From Comamonadaceae bacterium (lineage in GTDB: Bacteria > Pseudomonadota > Gammaproteobacteria > Burkholderiales > Burkholderiaceae_C): 58,560 nucleotides of DNA. Below the pieces are notes generated by a model that had not been told where the DNA came from, ran no database searches, and saw only the letters and a program-made list of their open reading frames with translations. Position numbers and translations under genes: made by a program. Shown one piece after another: positions 37,061 to 45,932 of the stretch. Where the stretch lies: assembly GCA_003599455.1 (NCBI GenBank), contig QZKF01000032.1:1-58560 (forward strand). Direction: 5' to 3'. How positions within the stretch are numbered: position 1 is the stretch's first letter; each line of letters begins with the position of its first letter.

Positions 37061-37485
37061 CCGTGAACGCGCCTGCGCCCACGACCCTTGAAGTCCCGGC
37101 GCATTGCCAGTTGTTCCTGGCGTTCGACTTCGGCCTGAAACGCACCGGCGTGGCAACCGGCAACCGCCTCACGCGCAGCGCCACGCCGCAGGCCACCATT
37201 GCCGCCGAGGGCGACGCGCGCTTCGTGCAGATCGCGCAGCGGCTGAAAGAATGGCAGCCCGACGCCCTGGTGGTGGGTGTGCCTTACCACCCCGACGGCG
37301 CGGCCCACGAGAACACCGCGCGCGCGCTGAAGTTCGCCCGCCAGTTGCGCGGCCGCCATGGCCTGCCGGTGTTCGAGGTGGACGAGCGCTACAGCACCAC
37401 CGAAGCCCACAGCCTGGGCGCGAAAGACGCCGATGCCGCATCGGCCTGCATCATCCTGGAACAGTTCTTGAGGAGCCTGCCTTGA
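37057..37485 (+). CDS. ruvX: Holliday junction resolvase RuvX / YqgF pre-16S nuclease
   Basis: The 142-aa RNase H-fold nuclease has [15 protein letters not shown] (first catalytic Asp), [20 protein letters not shown] (acidic pair) and a final Asp in [16 protein letters not shown]. YqgF/RuvX processes the 5' end of 16S rRNA and may resolve recombination intermediates. The start ATG overlaps the algH stop; the stop overlaps the pyrR TTG start. Confidence 0.93.
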   Translation: MTVNAPAPTTLEVPAHCQLFLAFDFGLKRTGVATGNRLTRSATPQATIAAEGDARFVQIAQRLKEWQPDALVVGVPYHPDGAAHENTARALKFARQLRGRHGLPVFEVDERYSTTEAHSLGAKDADAASACIILEQFLRSLP

Positions 37486-38009
37486 CGTTGTCGCCGTCGC
37501 CTTCCCACCTGCCCGATGCCGAGGCGCTCTATGCCGAGCTCGCGCGCGCAGTGAAACAGCTGCTGGCCGCATCGGCCGGCCCGGTGGTGCTCGCCGGCAT
37601 CACCTCGGGCGGCGCCTGGCTGGCCGAGCGCCTGCAGCGCGACCTGGGCCTGAGCGGCGCGGCCGGCGTGATCTCGTCGAGCATGCACCGCGACGACTTC
37701 GCGCAGCGCGGCCTGGCATCGAGCGCGCAGACCATGCTGCCCTTCGACGTGAACGGCGCGCACGTGCTGCTGGTGGACGACGTGCTCTACACCGGCCGCA
37801 CGCTGCGCGCGGTGATCAACGAACTCTTCGACTACGGCCGCCCGGCCAGCGTGCGCCTGGCGGTGCTGGTGGACCGCGGCGGGCGCGAGCTGCCGATCGA
37901 GGCCAACGTGTGCGCCGCGCGCCTCGACGTGCCCGCAGGCCAGTCGCTCGAACTGGCGCGCGACGACAGCGGCCGCCTGAGCTTCGTGCTGGAAACCAAG
38001 GAAGCCTGA
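37482..38009 (+). CDS. pyrR: PyrR: pyr regulator / uracil phosphoribosyltransferase homologue
   Basis: The 175-aa phosphoribosyltransferase-fold protein has the PRPP loop [15 protein letters not shown] and [14 protein letters not shown]. PyrR attenuates pyr operons in Bacillus by RNA binding and has uracil phosphoribosyltransferase activity; in Gram-negatives its regulatory role is less certain. The start is TTG at 37482, overlapping the ruvX stop (TTGA), with GAGGAG upstream. pyrB follows after 2 bp. No attenuator hairpin is visible between ruvX and pyrR because the genes overlap. Confidence 0.9.
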   Translation: MTLSPSPSHLPDAEALYAELARAVKQLLAASAGPVVLAGITSGGAWLAERLQRDLGLSGAAGVISSSMHRDDFAQRGLASSAQTMLPFDVNGAHVLLVDDVLYTGRTLRAVINELFDYGRPASVRLAVLVDRGGRELPIEANVCAARLDVPAGQSLELARDDSGRLSFVLETKEA

Positions 38010-38011
38010 CC

Positions 38012-38971
38012 GTGCAACGCAAGAATCCCCAGCTCAACAAGAACGGTGAACTCATTCACCTGCTCTCCACCGAAGGCCTCTCGCGCGATATCCTCACGCA
38101 GATCCTGGACACCGCAGCCAACTTCACGAGCGTGAGCAACCGCGAGGTCAAGAAGGTGCCGCTGCTGCGTGGCAAGAGCGTGTTCAACCTGTTCTTCGAG
38201 AACAGCACGCGCACCCGCACCACCTTCGAGATCGCGGCCACGCGCCTCTCGGCCGACGTGATCAACCTGGACATCGCGCGCAGCTCCACCGCCAAGGGCG
38301 AGTCGCTGCTCGACACCATCGCCAACCTCAGCGCCATGGCGGCCGACATCTTCGTCGTGCGCCACAGCGAGTCGGGCGCGCCCTACCTGATCTCGCAGCA
38401 CGTGGCGCCGCATGTGCACGTGATCAACGCCGGCGACGGGCGCCATGCGCACCCCACGCAGGGGCTGCTCGACATGTACACCATCCGCCACTACAAGAAG
38501 GACTTCACCCGGCTGTCGGTGGCGATCGTGGGCGACGTGCTGCACTCGCGCGTGGCGCGCTCCGACATCCACGCCCTCACCACGCTGGGCTGCCCCGACG
38601 TGCGCGTGGTCGGCCCGCGCACCCTGGTGCCGAGCGACCTCTCGCACATGGGCGTGCGGGTCTGCCACACGCTGGAAGAGGGCATCAGGGACTGCGACGT
38701 GGTGATCACGCTGCGCCTGCAGAACGAACGCATGAGCGGCGCGCTGCTGCCCTCCAGCCAGGAATATTTCAAGAGCTTCGGCCTCACGCCCGAGCGCCTG
38801 CGCTGGGCGAAGGACGACGCGATCGTGATGCACCCGGGCCCGATAAACCGGGGCGTGGAGATCGATTCGGCCGTGGTCGACGGGCCGCAGAGCGTGATCC
38901 TGCCGCAGGTCACGTATGGCATCGCGGTGCGCATGGCGGTGATGGGCATCGTCGCAGGGAACGAGGCATAA
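38012..38971 (+). CDS. pyrB: Aspartate carbamoyltransferase catalytic subunit
   Basis: The 319-aa enzyme joins carbamoyl phosphate and aspartate in pyrimidine synthesis. The carbamoyl phosphate motif is [12 protein letters not shown], followed by [20 protein letters not shown] and [12 protein letters not shown]. The start is GTG at 38012, two bases after the pyrR stop. It is followed by a dihydroorotase-like gene without zinc ligands. In Pseudomonas such PyrB-PyrC' pairs form a stable dodecamer in which the dihydroorotase homologue is needed for activity; the same is likely here. Confidence 0.96.
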   Translation: MQRKNPQLNKNGELIHLLSTEGLSRDILTQILDTAANFTSVSNREVKKVPLLRGKSVFNLFFENSTRTRTTFEIAATRLSADVINLDIARSSTAKGESLLDTIANLSAMAADIFVVRHSESGAPYLISQHVAPHVHVINAGDGRHAHPTQGLLDMYTIRHYKKDFTRLSVAIVGDVLHSRVARSDIHALTTLGCPDVRVVGPRTLVPSDLSHMGVRVCHTLEEGIRDCDVVITLRLQNERMSGALLPSSQEYFKSFGLTPERLRWAKDDAIVMHPGPINRGVEIDSAVVDGPQSVILPQVTYGIAVRMAVMGIVAGNEA

Positions 38972-38975
38972 GCAG

Positions 38976-40319
38976 ATGAAGATCCTGATCCAGAACGGCC
39001 GTGTCATGGACCCGGCCACCGGCCGCGACGAGATCGCCGACGTGGCGATCGCCGCCGGCCGCATCATCGCCATCGGCAACGTGGCGCCCGACTTCCACGC
39101 CGCCCGCACCATCGACGCCACCGGTTGCGTGGTCGCGCCCGGCCTGGTGGACCTGGCCGTGCGCCTGCGCGAGCCCGGCCAGGAACACGCCGGCATGCTC
39201 GAGAGCGAGATGGCCGCGGCCGTGGCCGGGGGCGTGACCTCGCTGGTCTGCCCGCCCGACACCGATCCGGTGCTCGACGAACCCGGCTTGGTGGACATGC
39301 TCAAGTTCCGCGCCGAGAAGCTGCACCTGGCGCGCGTGTTTCCGCTCGGTGCGCTCACGCGCGGCCTGCAGGGCGAGGTGCTGACCGAAATGGCCGAACT
39401 CACCGAGTCCGGCTGCATCGGTTTCGGCCAGGCCGAGGTGCCCATCGTCAACGTGCAGGTGCTGCAGCGCGCGCTGCAGTACGCCGCCACCTTCGGCTAC
39501 ACCGTGTGGCTGCGCCCGCAGGACTTCTGGCTCGGCAAGGGCGTGGCCGCCAGCGGGCCGCTGGCCACGCGCCTGGGTCTCTCGGGCATTCCGGCCGCGG
39601 CCGAAACGATCGCGCTGCACACGCTGTTCGAGCTCATGCGCGGCGTGCAGGGCAAGACACCGGGCAGCCCCAATGCGCGCGTGCACCTGTGCCGCATCAG
39701 CAGCGCGGCCGGCCTGGCGCTGGTGCGCCAGGCCAAGGCCGAGGGCCTGCCCGTCACGTGTGATGTGAGCGTGCACAACCTGCACCTGACCGACGTGGAC
39801 ATCGGCTTCTACGACAGCCGCCTGCGCCTGCAGCCGCCGGTGCGCCAGCAGCGCGACCGCGATGCGCTGCGCGCGGGCCTGGCCGACGGCACCATCGACG
39901 CGCTGGTGTCCGACCACAACCCGGTGGACAGCGACGCCAAGACGCTGCCCTTCGCCGAGGCCGAGCCCGGCGCCACCGCGGTCGAGCTGCTGCTCGGCCT
40001 GGCCTGCACCTGGGCGCAGCAGGACGGCCTGGGCCTGATGCAGGCGCTGACCGTGCTCACCTGCGGTCCGCAGGCCGTGCTGGGCGCGAGCCTGGGCACG
40101 CTGCAGGCCAGCGTGGGCCGCATCGCGGTGGGCGGCGTGGCCGATCTCTGCATCTTCGACCCCAATGCCAGCTGGACGGTGCAGCCGGGCGCGCTGCGAA
40201 GCCAGGGCAAGCACACGCCCTTTGGTGGCCACGAGCTGCCGGTGCGGGTGCGCGCCACGCTGGTGGGCGGGCAGATCGCCCACCAGTCGGCCGAGGCCGA
40301 GCGGGCCACTCCCGCGTGA
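38976..40319 (+). CDS. pyrX: Pseudo-dihydroorotase PyrC' (PyrX)
   Basis: The 447-aa protein has the class-I dihydroorotase fold and length but lacks the metal site. Where active enzymes have the HxHxR motif, residues 59-65 read DLAVRLR, with Ala61 and Arg63 in place of the histidines. The next histidine motif is replaced (LRPQD), while SDHNP keeps its Asp. This is the signature of the inactive PyrC' that scaffolds PyrB. An active PyrC must be encoded elsewhere. It lies 4 bp after pyrB and overlaps the acyltransferase gene by 4 bp (GTGA). Confidence 0.88.
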   Translation: MKILIQNGRVMDPATGRDEIADVAIAAGRIIAIGNVAPDFHAARTIDATGCVVAPGLVDLAVRLREPGQEHAGMLESEMAAAVAGGVTSLVCPPDTDPVLDEPGLVDMLKFRAEKLHLARVFPLGALTRGLQGEVLTEMAELTESGCIGFGQAEVPIVNVQVLQRALQYAATFGYTVWLRPQDFWLGKGVAASGPLATRLGLSGIPAAAETIALHTLFELMRGVQGKTPGSPNARVHLCRISSAAGLALVRQAKAEGLPVTCDVSVHNLHLTDVDIGFYDSRLRLQPPVRQQRDRDALRAGLADGTIDALVSDHNPVDSDAKTLPFAEAEPGATAVELLLGLACTWAQQDGLGLMQALTVLTCGPQAVLGASLGTLQASVGRIAVGGVADLCIFDPNASWTVQPGALRSQGKHTPFGGHELPVRVRATLVGGQIAHQSAEAERATPA

Positions 40320-41071
40320 ACTGGCCGCGCGCGCTCTGGCGTGCCCTGCGGGCCATCGCGCACGTGCTGCGCGGGCTGTGGATCATCCGCACCGAGTTCG
40401 GCCGCCTCACGCCGGCGCAAACCCAGCTGCTGGTGCGCGCGTGGACGCGCCGCATGCTGCTCATCCTTGGCGTGGACCTGGTGGTGCATGGCACGCCGCC
40501 CGAGCACGGGCCGGTGCTGCAGGTGGCCAACCACATCTCCTGGCTGGACATCCTGGTCATGAACGCCGCGCGCCCGAGCCGCTTCGTGTCCAAGTCCGAC
40601 GCGAAACACTGGCCGCTGCTGGGCGCGCTGATCACCGGCGCGGGCACGCTCTACATCGAGCGCGGCAGCCGTCGTGATGCCATGCGCATGGTGCACCACA
40701 TGGCCGAGCGGCTCGAACTGGGCGACGTGTTGTCGGTGTTCCCCGAAGGCACGACCAGCGATGGCCGCGCGCTGCTGCCGTTCCACGCCAACCTGCTGCA
40801 GGCCGCGATCGCGGCCCGCGCGCCGGTGCTGCCGGTGGCGCTGCGCTTCGTGCACGAGCGCAGCGGCGAGCCCCATGAGGCTCCGGTCTTCGTGGGCGAC
40901 ACCACGCTGGTGGGTTCGATCTGGGCCACGCTGAGCGCCAGCGGGGTGCGGGCGGTGGTGACCTACGGACAGCCGCAGCTGGCGCAGGGGCGCGACCGCC
41001 GCGCCTGGGCCCATGACCTGCGCGCCGAGGTGGAGCGCCTGCTCGCGCAGGGCCCGAACAACAGGCCTTAG
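40316..41071 (+). CDS. 1-acyl-sn-glycerol-3-phosphate acyltransferase-like protein (PlsC family)
   Basis: The 251-aa protein has the acyltransferase active-site motif NHISWLD (residues 72-78, with His73 and Asp78) and the substrate motif FPEGTT (142-147). Further family features are RFVSKSD and YIERGSRRDA. It acylates lysophosphatidic acid or a related lipid at the membrane; hydrophobic residues near the N terminus may anchor it. The start is GTG, overlapping the pyrC' stop by 4 bp. It ends 4 bp inside the convergent regulator gene. Confidence 0.88.
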   Translation: MNWPRALWRALRAIAHVLRGLWIIRTEFGRLTPAQTQLLVRAWTRRMLLILGVDLVVHGTPPEHGPVLQVANHISWLDILVMNAARPSRFVSKSDAKHWPLLGALITGAGTLYIERGSRRDAMRMVHHMAERLELGDVLSVFPEGTTSDGRALLPFHANLLQAAIAARAPVLPVALRFVHERSGEPHEAPVFVGDTTLVGSIWATLSASGVRAVVTYGQPQLAQGRDRRAWAHDLRAEVERLLAQGPNNRP

Positions 41072-42312
41072 TCGGCGGCCGGCCCGGGCGACGGGTCCTT
41101 GCGCAGCCGCCGGTACAGCATGCCGCGCGAGACGCCCAGCGCCCGCGCGGCCTTGGCGATGTTGCCGCCGCAGTTCGCCAGCGTGGTCTCGATCAGTCGC
41201 TGCTTGTGGTCGAGCAGGGTGGCGTGCATGTCGCCGGCGTCCGCGTCCGCTTCCAGCGGGGCCGCCTGTTCGGGATCTGCCGGCGCCGCGGGCGGCGCCA
41301 TCGGCGCCTCGGCCACGGGGCGCGAGAACGCCACCGCGTGCTTGAAGTCGGCGCCGTCGCTGGCCGTGAGGGTGCCCTTCATCCACACGCCCAGGCCATT
41401 GGGCAGGTGCAGGGTCTGCACCTGCCTCTGCCGGGGCAGGCCGAGCAGCTTGTCCAGCGTGGTGCCGAACACCTCCTCCACCGTGGGCTGGCCCTGCATG
41501 CGGCAGCCGGTGAGGCGCCGGCCCACGCCGTTGAGCCAGAGCACGCGCCCGCGCGCATCGATGCCGGCCAGCGCTTCCAGTGGCGTGTCGAGCAGGGTGG
41601 GGCTGGCCTGGAAGCGCAGCACCAGGTGCTCGACCGACTGCAGCTGCAGCAGGCGGTTTTCGATCGTGGTCGCGTACATGCCCACCACCGAGGCGGCGTC
41701 GAAGTGGAAACGCCCGGCCTCGATCGACACGTCCAGCACACCCGCGAGCTGCCCGTGGATGTCGCGGATCGGTGCCGCCGCGCAGTGCAGCGTCTGCAGG
41801 CACTGGAAAAAATGCTCGGCACCGGTGACGGTGCAGGCCTCGCCGGTGCGCACCACGATGCCGGGGGCGTTGGTGCCGATGTGGTCTTCCGCGATGTTCA
41901 CGCCCACCCGTGAAGCGGTCTTGAGCAGCGGCTGCTGGCTGGCCTGCGGCAGCTGCGTGGCGTGGATGATCACACCCTGCGCGTCGGTCAGCAGCACGCG
42001 GCAGTCGGTGCCGCCCAGCGCGGCCTCCAGGTTGTTGAGCTCGTGGTTGCCGGCCTGCAGCAGCTGGCGGTTGCGGTTCAGGCTGGCGTGCACGCGGCTG
42101 CGGCTGACGTGCTCGAAGCTCACCGCCTCCACCGGGCTCTGGTGGGTCTTGCAGCAGCGCAGCCACGACTGGATCACCGCCTCGCCGACCAGGCCGGAAG
42201 GGCGGGCGCCTTCGTCGAAGAAGCGCTGGCGCGCCAGGGCGGTGCGCTGCTCGGTGGTCTTGAAGAAAAGCTGACGCGGCGCGTCCGGGTGGCCGGTCGA
42301 GGTCGTGGGCAT
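41068..42312 (-). CDS. AcoR-like GAF/Fis regulator without AAA+ domain
   Basis: The 414-aa protein has an N-terminal GAF-like domain (about residues 60-220, AEDHIGTNAPGIVVRTGEAC, then CAAAPIRDIHGQLAGVLDVS) and a PAS-like segment near 250 (GIDARGRVLWLNGVGRRLTG). A Fis-type helix-turn-helix ends it (TLANCGGNIAKAARALGVSR). AcoR-type activators of the bEBP family have these plus a central AAA+ ATPase with GAFTGA; here that domain is absent, and an Ala/Pro-rich linker connects GAF/PAS to HTH. It therefore cannot open sigma-54 promoters itself. It is divergent from a TonB-dependent receptor across a region with a 19-bp palindrome. Confidence 0.8.
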   Translation of the reverse strand: MPTTSTGHPDAPRQLFFKTTEQRTALARQRFFDEGARPSGLVGEAVIQSWLRCCKTHQSPVEAVSFEHVSRSRVHASLNRNRQLLQAGNHELNNLEAALGGTDCRVLLTDAQGVIIHATQLPQASQQPLLKTASRVGVNIAEDHIGTNAPGIVVRTGEACTVTGAEHFFQCLQTLHCAAAPIRDIHGQLAGVLDVSIEAGRFHFDAASVVGMYATTIENRLLQLQSVEHLVLRFQASPTLLDTPLEALAGIDARGRVLWLNGVGRRLTGCRMQGQPTVEEVFGTTLDKLLGLPRQRQVQTLHLPNGLGVWMKGTLTASDGADFKHAVAFSRPVAEAPMAPPAAPADPEQAAPLEADADAGDMHATLLDHKQRLIETTLANCGGNIAKAARALGVSRGMLYRRLRKDPSPGPAAD

Positions 42313-42373
42313 GGTGGGGTTCCTGTGGGCGTCTCCTTGCCCAGTATCCGGTTCTTCCCGCCGCGCCCGAATG

Positions 42374-42389
42374 CGGGTAAGCCCTTGCT
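42374..42389 (+). promoter_or_regulatory. Weak sigma-54-like element upstream of the TonB receptor gene
   Basis: CGGGTAA, four bases, then TTGCT places GG and GC at the -24/-12 spacing, but only the core doublets match the consensus. The adjacent regulator lacks the ATPase domain needed for sigma-54 promoters, so this may be chance. Confidence 0.2.
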
Positions 42390-42403
42390 CGGTCGTCGTG
42401 CAC

Positions 42404-42422
42404 CTGTTCCGCCGCGGAACAG
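42404..42422. promoter_or_regulatory. Perfect 19-bp palindrome, candidate operator
   Basis: CTGTTCCGC and GCGGAACAG flank a single central C. It lies 81 bp before the TonB-receptor start and 92 bp before the regulator start. It contains TGT-N11-ACA, the pattern described for binding sites of AcoR/MimR-type regulators, which fits the divergent Fis-type regulator. Confidence 0.6.
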
Positions 42423-42502
42423 ATCGTCTTCAGGGAAAGTCCGAAGGTGAAGCCGCGTCGCGGGCCGGCGACGATAGGCCCCTTCCTTTTCGAACGCAGC
42501 CG

Positions 42503-44671
42503 ATGCCCCATTTCCTCCCCGCGCGCCGCCGCCACCGTTCCCTGGTCGCCAGCGCCGTGCTGCTGGCCTGGAGCGCCGTGGGCCTGGCCCAGACCGCCGA
42601 ACGCGACGGTGGCAGCGCGGGCGCGCTCGCACCGGTGGTGATCACGGGCGACGGCGCCTGGCAGCAGCGCTGGCTCGCGCCCGGTTCCATCGAGGTGGTC
42701 GATGGCGACGAACTGCGCGCCGGCCAGTTGCAGATCAACCTGTCCGAGGGCCTGGGCCGCGTGCCCGGCCTGGTGGTGCGCAACCGCCAGAACTACGCGC
42801 AGGACCTGCAGATCTCGGTGCGCGGGTTCGGCGCGCGCGCGCCGTTTGGCGTGCGCGGCGTGCGCCTCTACGTGGACGGAATCCCCGCCAGCGCGCCCGA
42901 CGGGCAAGGCCAGGCGGCGAACTTCCCGATCGGCAGCGCCGACCGCATCGAGGTCATCCGCGGGCCGTTCTCCGCGCTGTACGGCGCCTCGGCCGGTGGC
43001 GTGATCGCGCTCTACACGCAAGACGGCCAGCGCCCCGCCGAATGGCGCAGCGGGCTGGCGGCCGGGTCCAACGGCCTGTGGCGTTTCTCCACCCAGCTCA
43101 CCGGGCAGACCGGCAGCGCCGCGCAGCCCGGCTGGTCGTATTCGCTCGATGTGGGCCAGTTCGCCACCGACGGCGAGCGGGCGCAGTCCGCGGCCTCGCG
43201 CGCCACCGGCAACCTCAAGCTGTCGCGGGCCCACGAAGGCGGGCGCACGGTGCTGTTGCTCAACCGGCAGACCAGCCGCGCGCTGGACCCGCTGGGCCTG
43301 ACACGCGCCGAGTTCGACGCCGACCCGGGCCAGACCACGTCCGTGGCCACGCAGTTCAACACGCGCAAGACGGTCTCGCAAACCCAGCTCGGCCTCGCCT
43401 GGGAACAGGCGCTGGGCCAGGGCCACCGCATCGAGCTCATGGGCTACGGCGGGCAGCGCGGCGTGCGGCAGTTCCAGGCCATTCCCACCGGCGCGCAGAT
43501 TCCGGCCGGCAGCGCCGGCGGCGTGATCGACCTGGCGCGCGACTACTGGGGCTGGAACGCGCGCTGGCGGCTGGACCGCCGCTACGACAGCGGCGAGCAC
43601 CTCACCGTGAGCGCGGGTCTCGCGTCCGACCGGCAGACCGAGGAGCGGCGGGGCTACGAGAACTTCATCGGCCCCACGCTGGGCGTGCTCGGTCGCCTGC
43701 GCCGCGACGAGACCAACCGCGCCAGCACGCTGGACCCGTATGTGCAGGCCGAGTGGCGCACGCCCGACACCACGCTCACCGCCGGCCTGCGCCACTCCAG
43801 CGTGCGCTTCACCTCGGCCGACCGCTATGTGGTCGGCACCAACCCCGACGACAGCGGCGCGGTGCGCTTCGATGGCTTCAGCCCGGTGCTGGGCGTGCGC
43901 CGCGAACTCACGCCGCAGTTGCAGGCCTTTGCGAGCCTGGGGCGTGGTCTGGAGACGCCCACGCTCAACGAGGTGGCCTACCGCGCCTCCGGCCTCACCG
44001 GCCTGAACCCGGCGCTCAACGCCTCGCGCAGCGTGAGCGCCGAATGGGGCCTGCGCGGTCGCCAGGCCTGGGGCACATGGAGCGCCACGGTGTTCGAGAC
44101 CCGCACGCGCGACGAGATCGTGGTGCTGTCCAACACCGGCGGTCGCTCCACCTTCCAGAACGCGGGGCGCACGCGCCGCCACGGGCTGGAGCTGGCGGGC
44201 CTGCTGCAATGGGGCCGTTTCACCGTCACGCCAGCCTACACCTGGATGGACGCGCGCTACCGCGACGGTTTCCTCACCTGCACGGCCACGCCCTGCGCCA
44301 CGCCCACCGTGCCGGTGGCCGCGGGCAACCGCATGCCGGGGCTGGCGAAACAGCAGGCGTATGTGCAAGTGGCCTGGGAGCCGGGCTGGGCGAACAGCGT
44401 GTTCACGCTCGAGGCCATGCACACCGGCCGCATGGCGGTGAACGACCGCAACACCGATGCCACCGCAGCGAGCACCTTGTTCAACCTCGGTGTGCGCTTC
44501 GAGCAAAACCGCGGCGACTGGACCTGGCGCGAGTTCCTGCGCATCGACAACCTCACCGACCGCGCGCACGCGGGTTCGGTGATCGTCAACGAGGGCAACA
44601 ACCGCTTCTTCGAGCCGGGGGCTCGGCGGTCTGTCTACCTGGGTGTGGAGCTGGTGCGGCGGTTTCCCTGA
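42503..44671 (+). CDS. TonB-dependent outer-membrane receptor, YncD-like
   Basis: The 722-aa receptor has a signal peptide (residues about 10-33, ending VGLAQ), a plug domain with ISVRGFGARAPFGVRGVRLY and RIEVIRGPFSALYGASAGGV, and a beta-barrel ending in RFP with a terminal aromatic-containing segment (RRSVYLGVELVRRFP). The plug motif resembles E. coli YncD, whose substrate is uncertain. A start at 42503 gives the signal peptide; the frame stays open to 42305. It is followed after 4 bp by a convergent GST gene. The next rightward genes are copper/haem-like, but this receptor's substrate is unknown. Confidence 0.9.
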   Translation: MPHFLPARRRHRSLVASAVLLAWSAVGLAQTAERDGGSAGALAPVVITGDGAWQQRWLAPGSIEVVDGDELRAGQLQINLSEGLGRVPGLVVRNRQNYAQDLQISVRGFGARAPFGVRGVRLYVDGIPASAPDGQGQAANFPIGSADRIEVIRGPFSALYGASAGGVIALYTQDGQRPAEWRSGLAAGSNGLWRFSTQLTGQTGSAAQPGWSYSLDVGQFATDGERAQSAASRATGNLKLSRAHEGGRTVLLLNRQTSRALDPLGLTRAEFDADPGQTTSVATQFNTRKTVSQTQLGLAWEQALGQGHRIELMGYGGQRGVRQFQAIPTGAQIPAGSAGGVIDLARDYWGWNARWRLDRRYDSGEHLTVSAGLASDRQTEERRGYENFIGPTLGVLGRLRRDETNRASTLDPYVQAEWRTPDTTLTAGLRHSSVRFTSADRYVVGTNPDDSGAVRFDGFSPVLGVRRELTPQLQAFASLGRGLETPTLNEVAYRASGLTGLNPALNASRSVSAEWGLRGRQAWGTWSATVFETRTRDEIVVLSNTGGRSTFQNAGRTRRHGLELAGLLQWGRFTVTPAYTWMDARYRDGFLTCTATPCATPTVPVAAGNRMPGLAKQQAYVQVAWEPGWANSVFTLEAMHTGRMAVNDRNTDATAASTLFNLGVRFEQNRGDWTWREFLRIDNLTDRAHAGSVIVNEGNNRFFEPGARRSVYLGVELVRRFP

Positions 44672-44675
44672 CCGC

Positions 44676-45320
44676 TCAGCCCTTCGAGCGGCTGAGCATC
44701 AGCTCGGTGTTCGCCTTGCGGTCGGCGTTGACCTTCTGCACGGTCGCCCGCTCGCCGAGTTTCTTGAGGTACTCGCGCGCCGGCGTGTCGGCCAGGAAGT
44801 CGCGGCCGAAAATGATCTTGGTGGCGCTGCTCACCAGCGGCAGGTGCACCGCGGCGGCGCAGTCGGCCAGGGTGAACTGGTCGCCCGCGATGTAGGGCGA
44901 ATACTTCGTGAGCTTCGCGAACGCGGCCACGTTTTTCTCCAGCTGCTGGCCGATCTTCTCCTTCGCCGAGTCGCTCACCTTGCCACCGAAGAAGGCCTCG
45001 GGGTAGAGGTTGCGCGCCACCAGCTCCAGGTGCAGCTCGATGTAGCGCAGCAGCTCGCGCACCTTGGCCGCCTGGAACGGGTCCTTGGGCATCAGCGGGT
45101 TCTGCGGGAAGGCGTCCTCGATGTACTCCAGGATCACGGTGGACTCGGACAGCGAGCCCGCGTCGGTCTTGAGGTAGGGCACCTTGCCCAGGGGGCTGCA
45201 GGCCTTGTCGGTCTGGCCGACCCAGGCCAGTTCCTCGTCGAAGGGCACGCCTTTTTCCAGCAGCGCGAGCTTGACCTTGTTGTAGTAGTTGCTGGCAGCG
45301 AAGCCGCAGAGTGTGAGCAT
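44676..45320 (-). CDS. Glutathione S-transferase
   Basis: The 214-aa cytosolic GST has an N-terminal thioredoxin-like domain (FAASNYYNKVKLALLEKG, then SPLGKVPYL and the glutathione-binding ESTVILEYIED) and a helical C-terminal domain (FTLADCAAAVHLPLV). The start at 45320 matches the family start MLTLCGF. It detoxifies electrophiles; the substrate class is unknown. Convergent with the TonB-receptor gene and divergent from the DUF2946 gene. Confidence 0.92.
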   Translation of the reverse strand: MLTLCGFAASNYYNKVKLALLEKGVPFDEELAWVGQTDKACSPLGKVPYLKTDAGSLSESTVILEYIEDAFPQNPLMPKDPFQAAKVRELLRYIELHLELVARNLYPEAFFGGKVSDSAKEKIGQQLEKNVAAFAKLTKYSPYIAGDQFTLADCAAAVHLPLVSSATKIIFGRDFLADTPAREYLKKLGERATVQKVNADRKANTELMLSRSKG

Positions 45321-45420
45321 GTCTGTCTCCGTTGATGGGGTTGTGCCGCGATCGTAGCGGTGTGGGCATGCGCCCATGCGTCCCGCAGTTGACGCCAACC
45401 GGCGGGTAAAATCGTGTCCC

Positions 45421-45813
45421 ATGCCGTTCACCCGCGCCACCCACCGATTTGCCGCCTGGCTGGCCATGCTCGCCATGCTGCTGGGCGCGCTCGCGCCCAC
45501 GGTGGCGCAGGCGGTGGTGGTGTCGCAAGGCGGGCAAGGCTGGGTGCAGGTGTGCAGCGCCAGCGGCATGGTCTGGGTGCAGGCCGATGCGGCGGAGGGC
45601 AGTGCCATCGGCGAAGACGCCGGCAAGCCCATGGCGGACGCCTCGCGCCACTGCCCCTGGTGCAGCCTGCATGGCGCCGCCGGCCTGCCGCCCGCGCCGT
45701 GGCCACAAGCCGCGCTCGCGGCGCCCGCGCAAGCACCCGGCACGGAGACCCCCTGGGCCACGCCGGCCACCTTCTGGCCCGCCGCGCCGTCGCGCGCTCC
45801 CCCGCTGGCCTGA
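45421..45813 (+). CDS. DUF2946 protein, probable metal-related envelope protein
   Basis: The 130-aa protein has a signal peptide (FAAWLAMLAMLLGALAPTVAQA) and the DUF2946-type motif HCPWCSLH near residue 80, a Cys/His cluster that could bind copper. The C-terminal part is Ala/Pro-rich. DUF2946 genes typically sit beside TonB receptors, PCu(A)C and PepSY genes, and the last two follow here. Start 45421 is preferred; an in-frame start at 45376 lacks a signal-like beginning. PCu(A)C follows after 119 bp. Confidence 0.8.
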   Translation: MPFTRATHRFAAWLAMLAMLLGALAPTVAQAVVVSQGGQGWVQVCSASGMVWVQADAAEGSAIGEDAGKPMADASRHCPWCSLHGAAGLPPAPWPQAALAAPAQAPGTETPWATPATFWPAAPSRAPPLA

Positions 45814-45932
45814 GGCGCAGTCCCGGTCCGGGGCCCGCGCCGCCTTGTTCCCACGCCTTGTTCTCCGGGCCTCCGCCATGCCATGGCGCGGGCCGGTCGC
45901 TCTTCATTCAAGCCCCTTTGCGGGATATCGCC

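Noticed and set aside
39809..44569. A 1586-codon minus-strand frame across pyrC', the acyltransferase, the regulator and the TonB receptor
   Set aside because: It is a shadow frame of well-recognised genes; the translation is repetitive Arg/Ala/His-rich with no motif.
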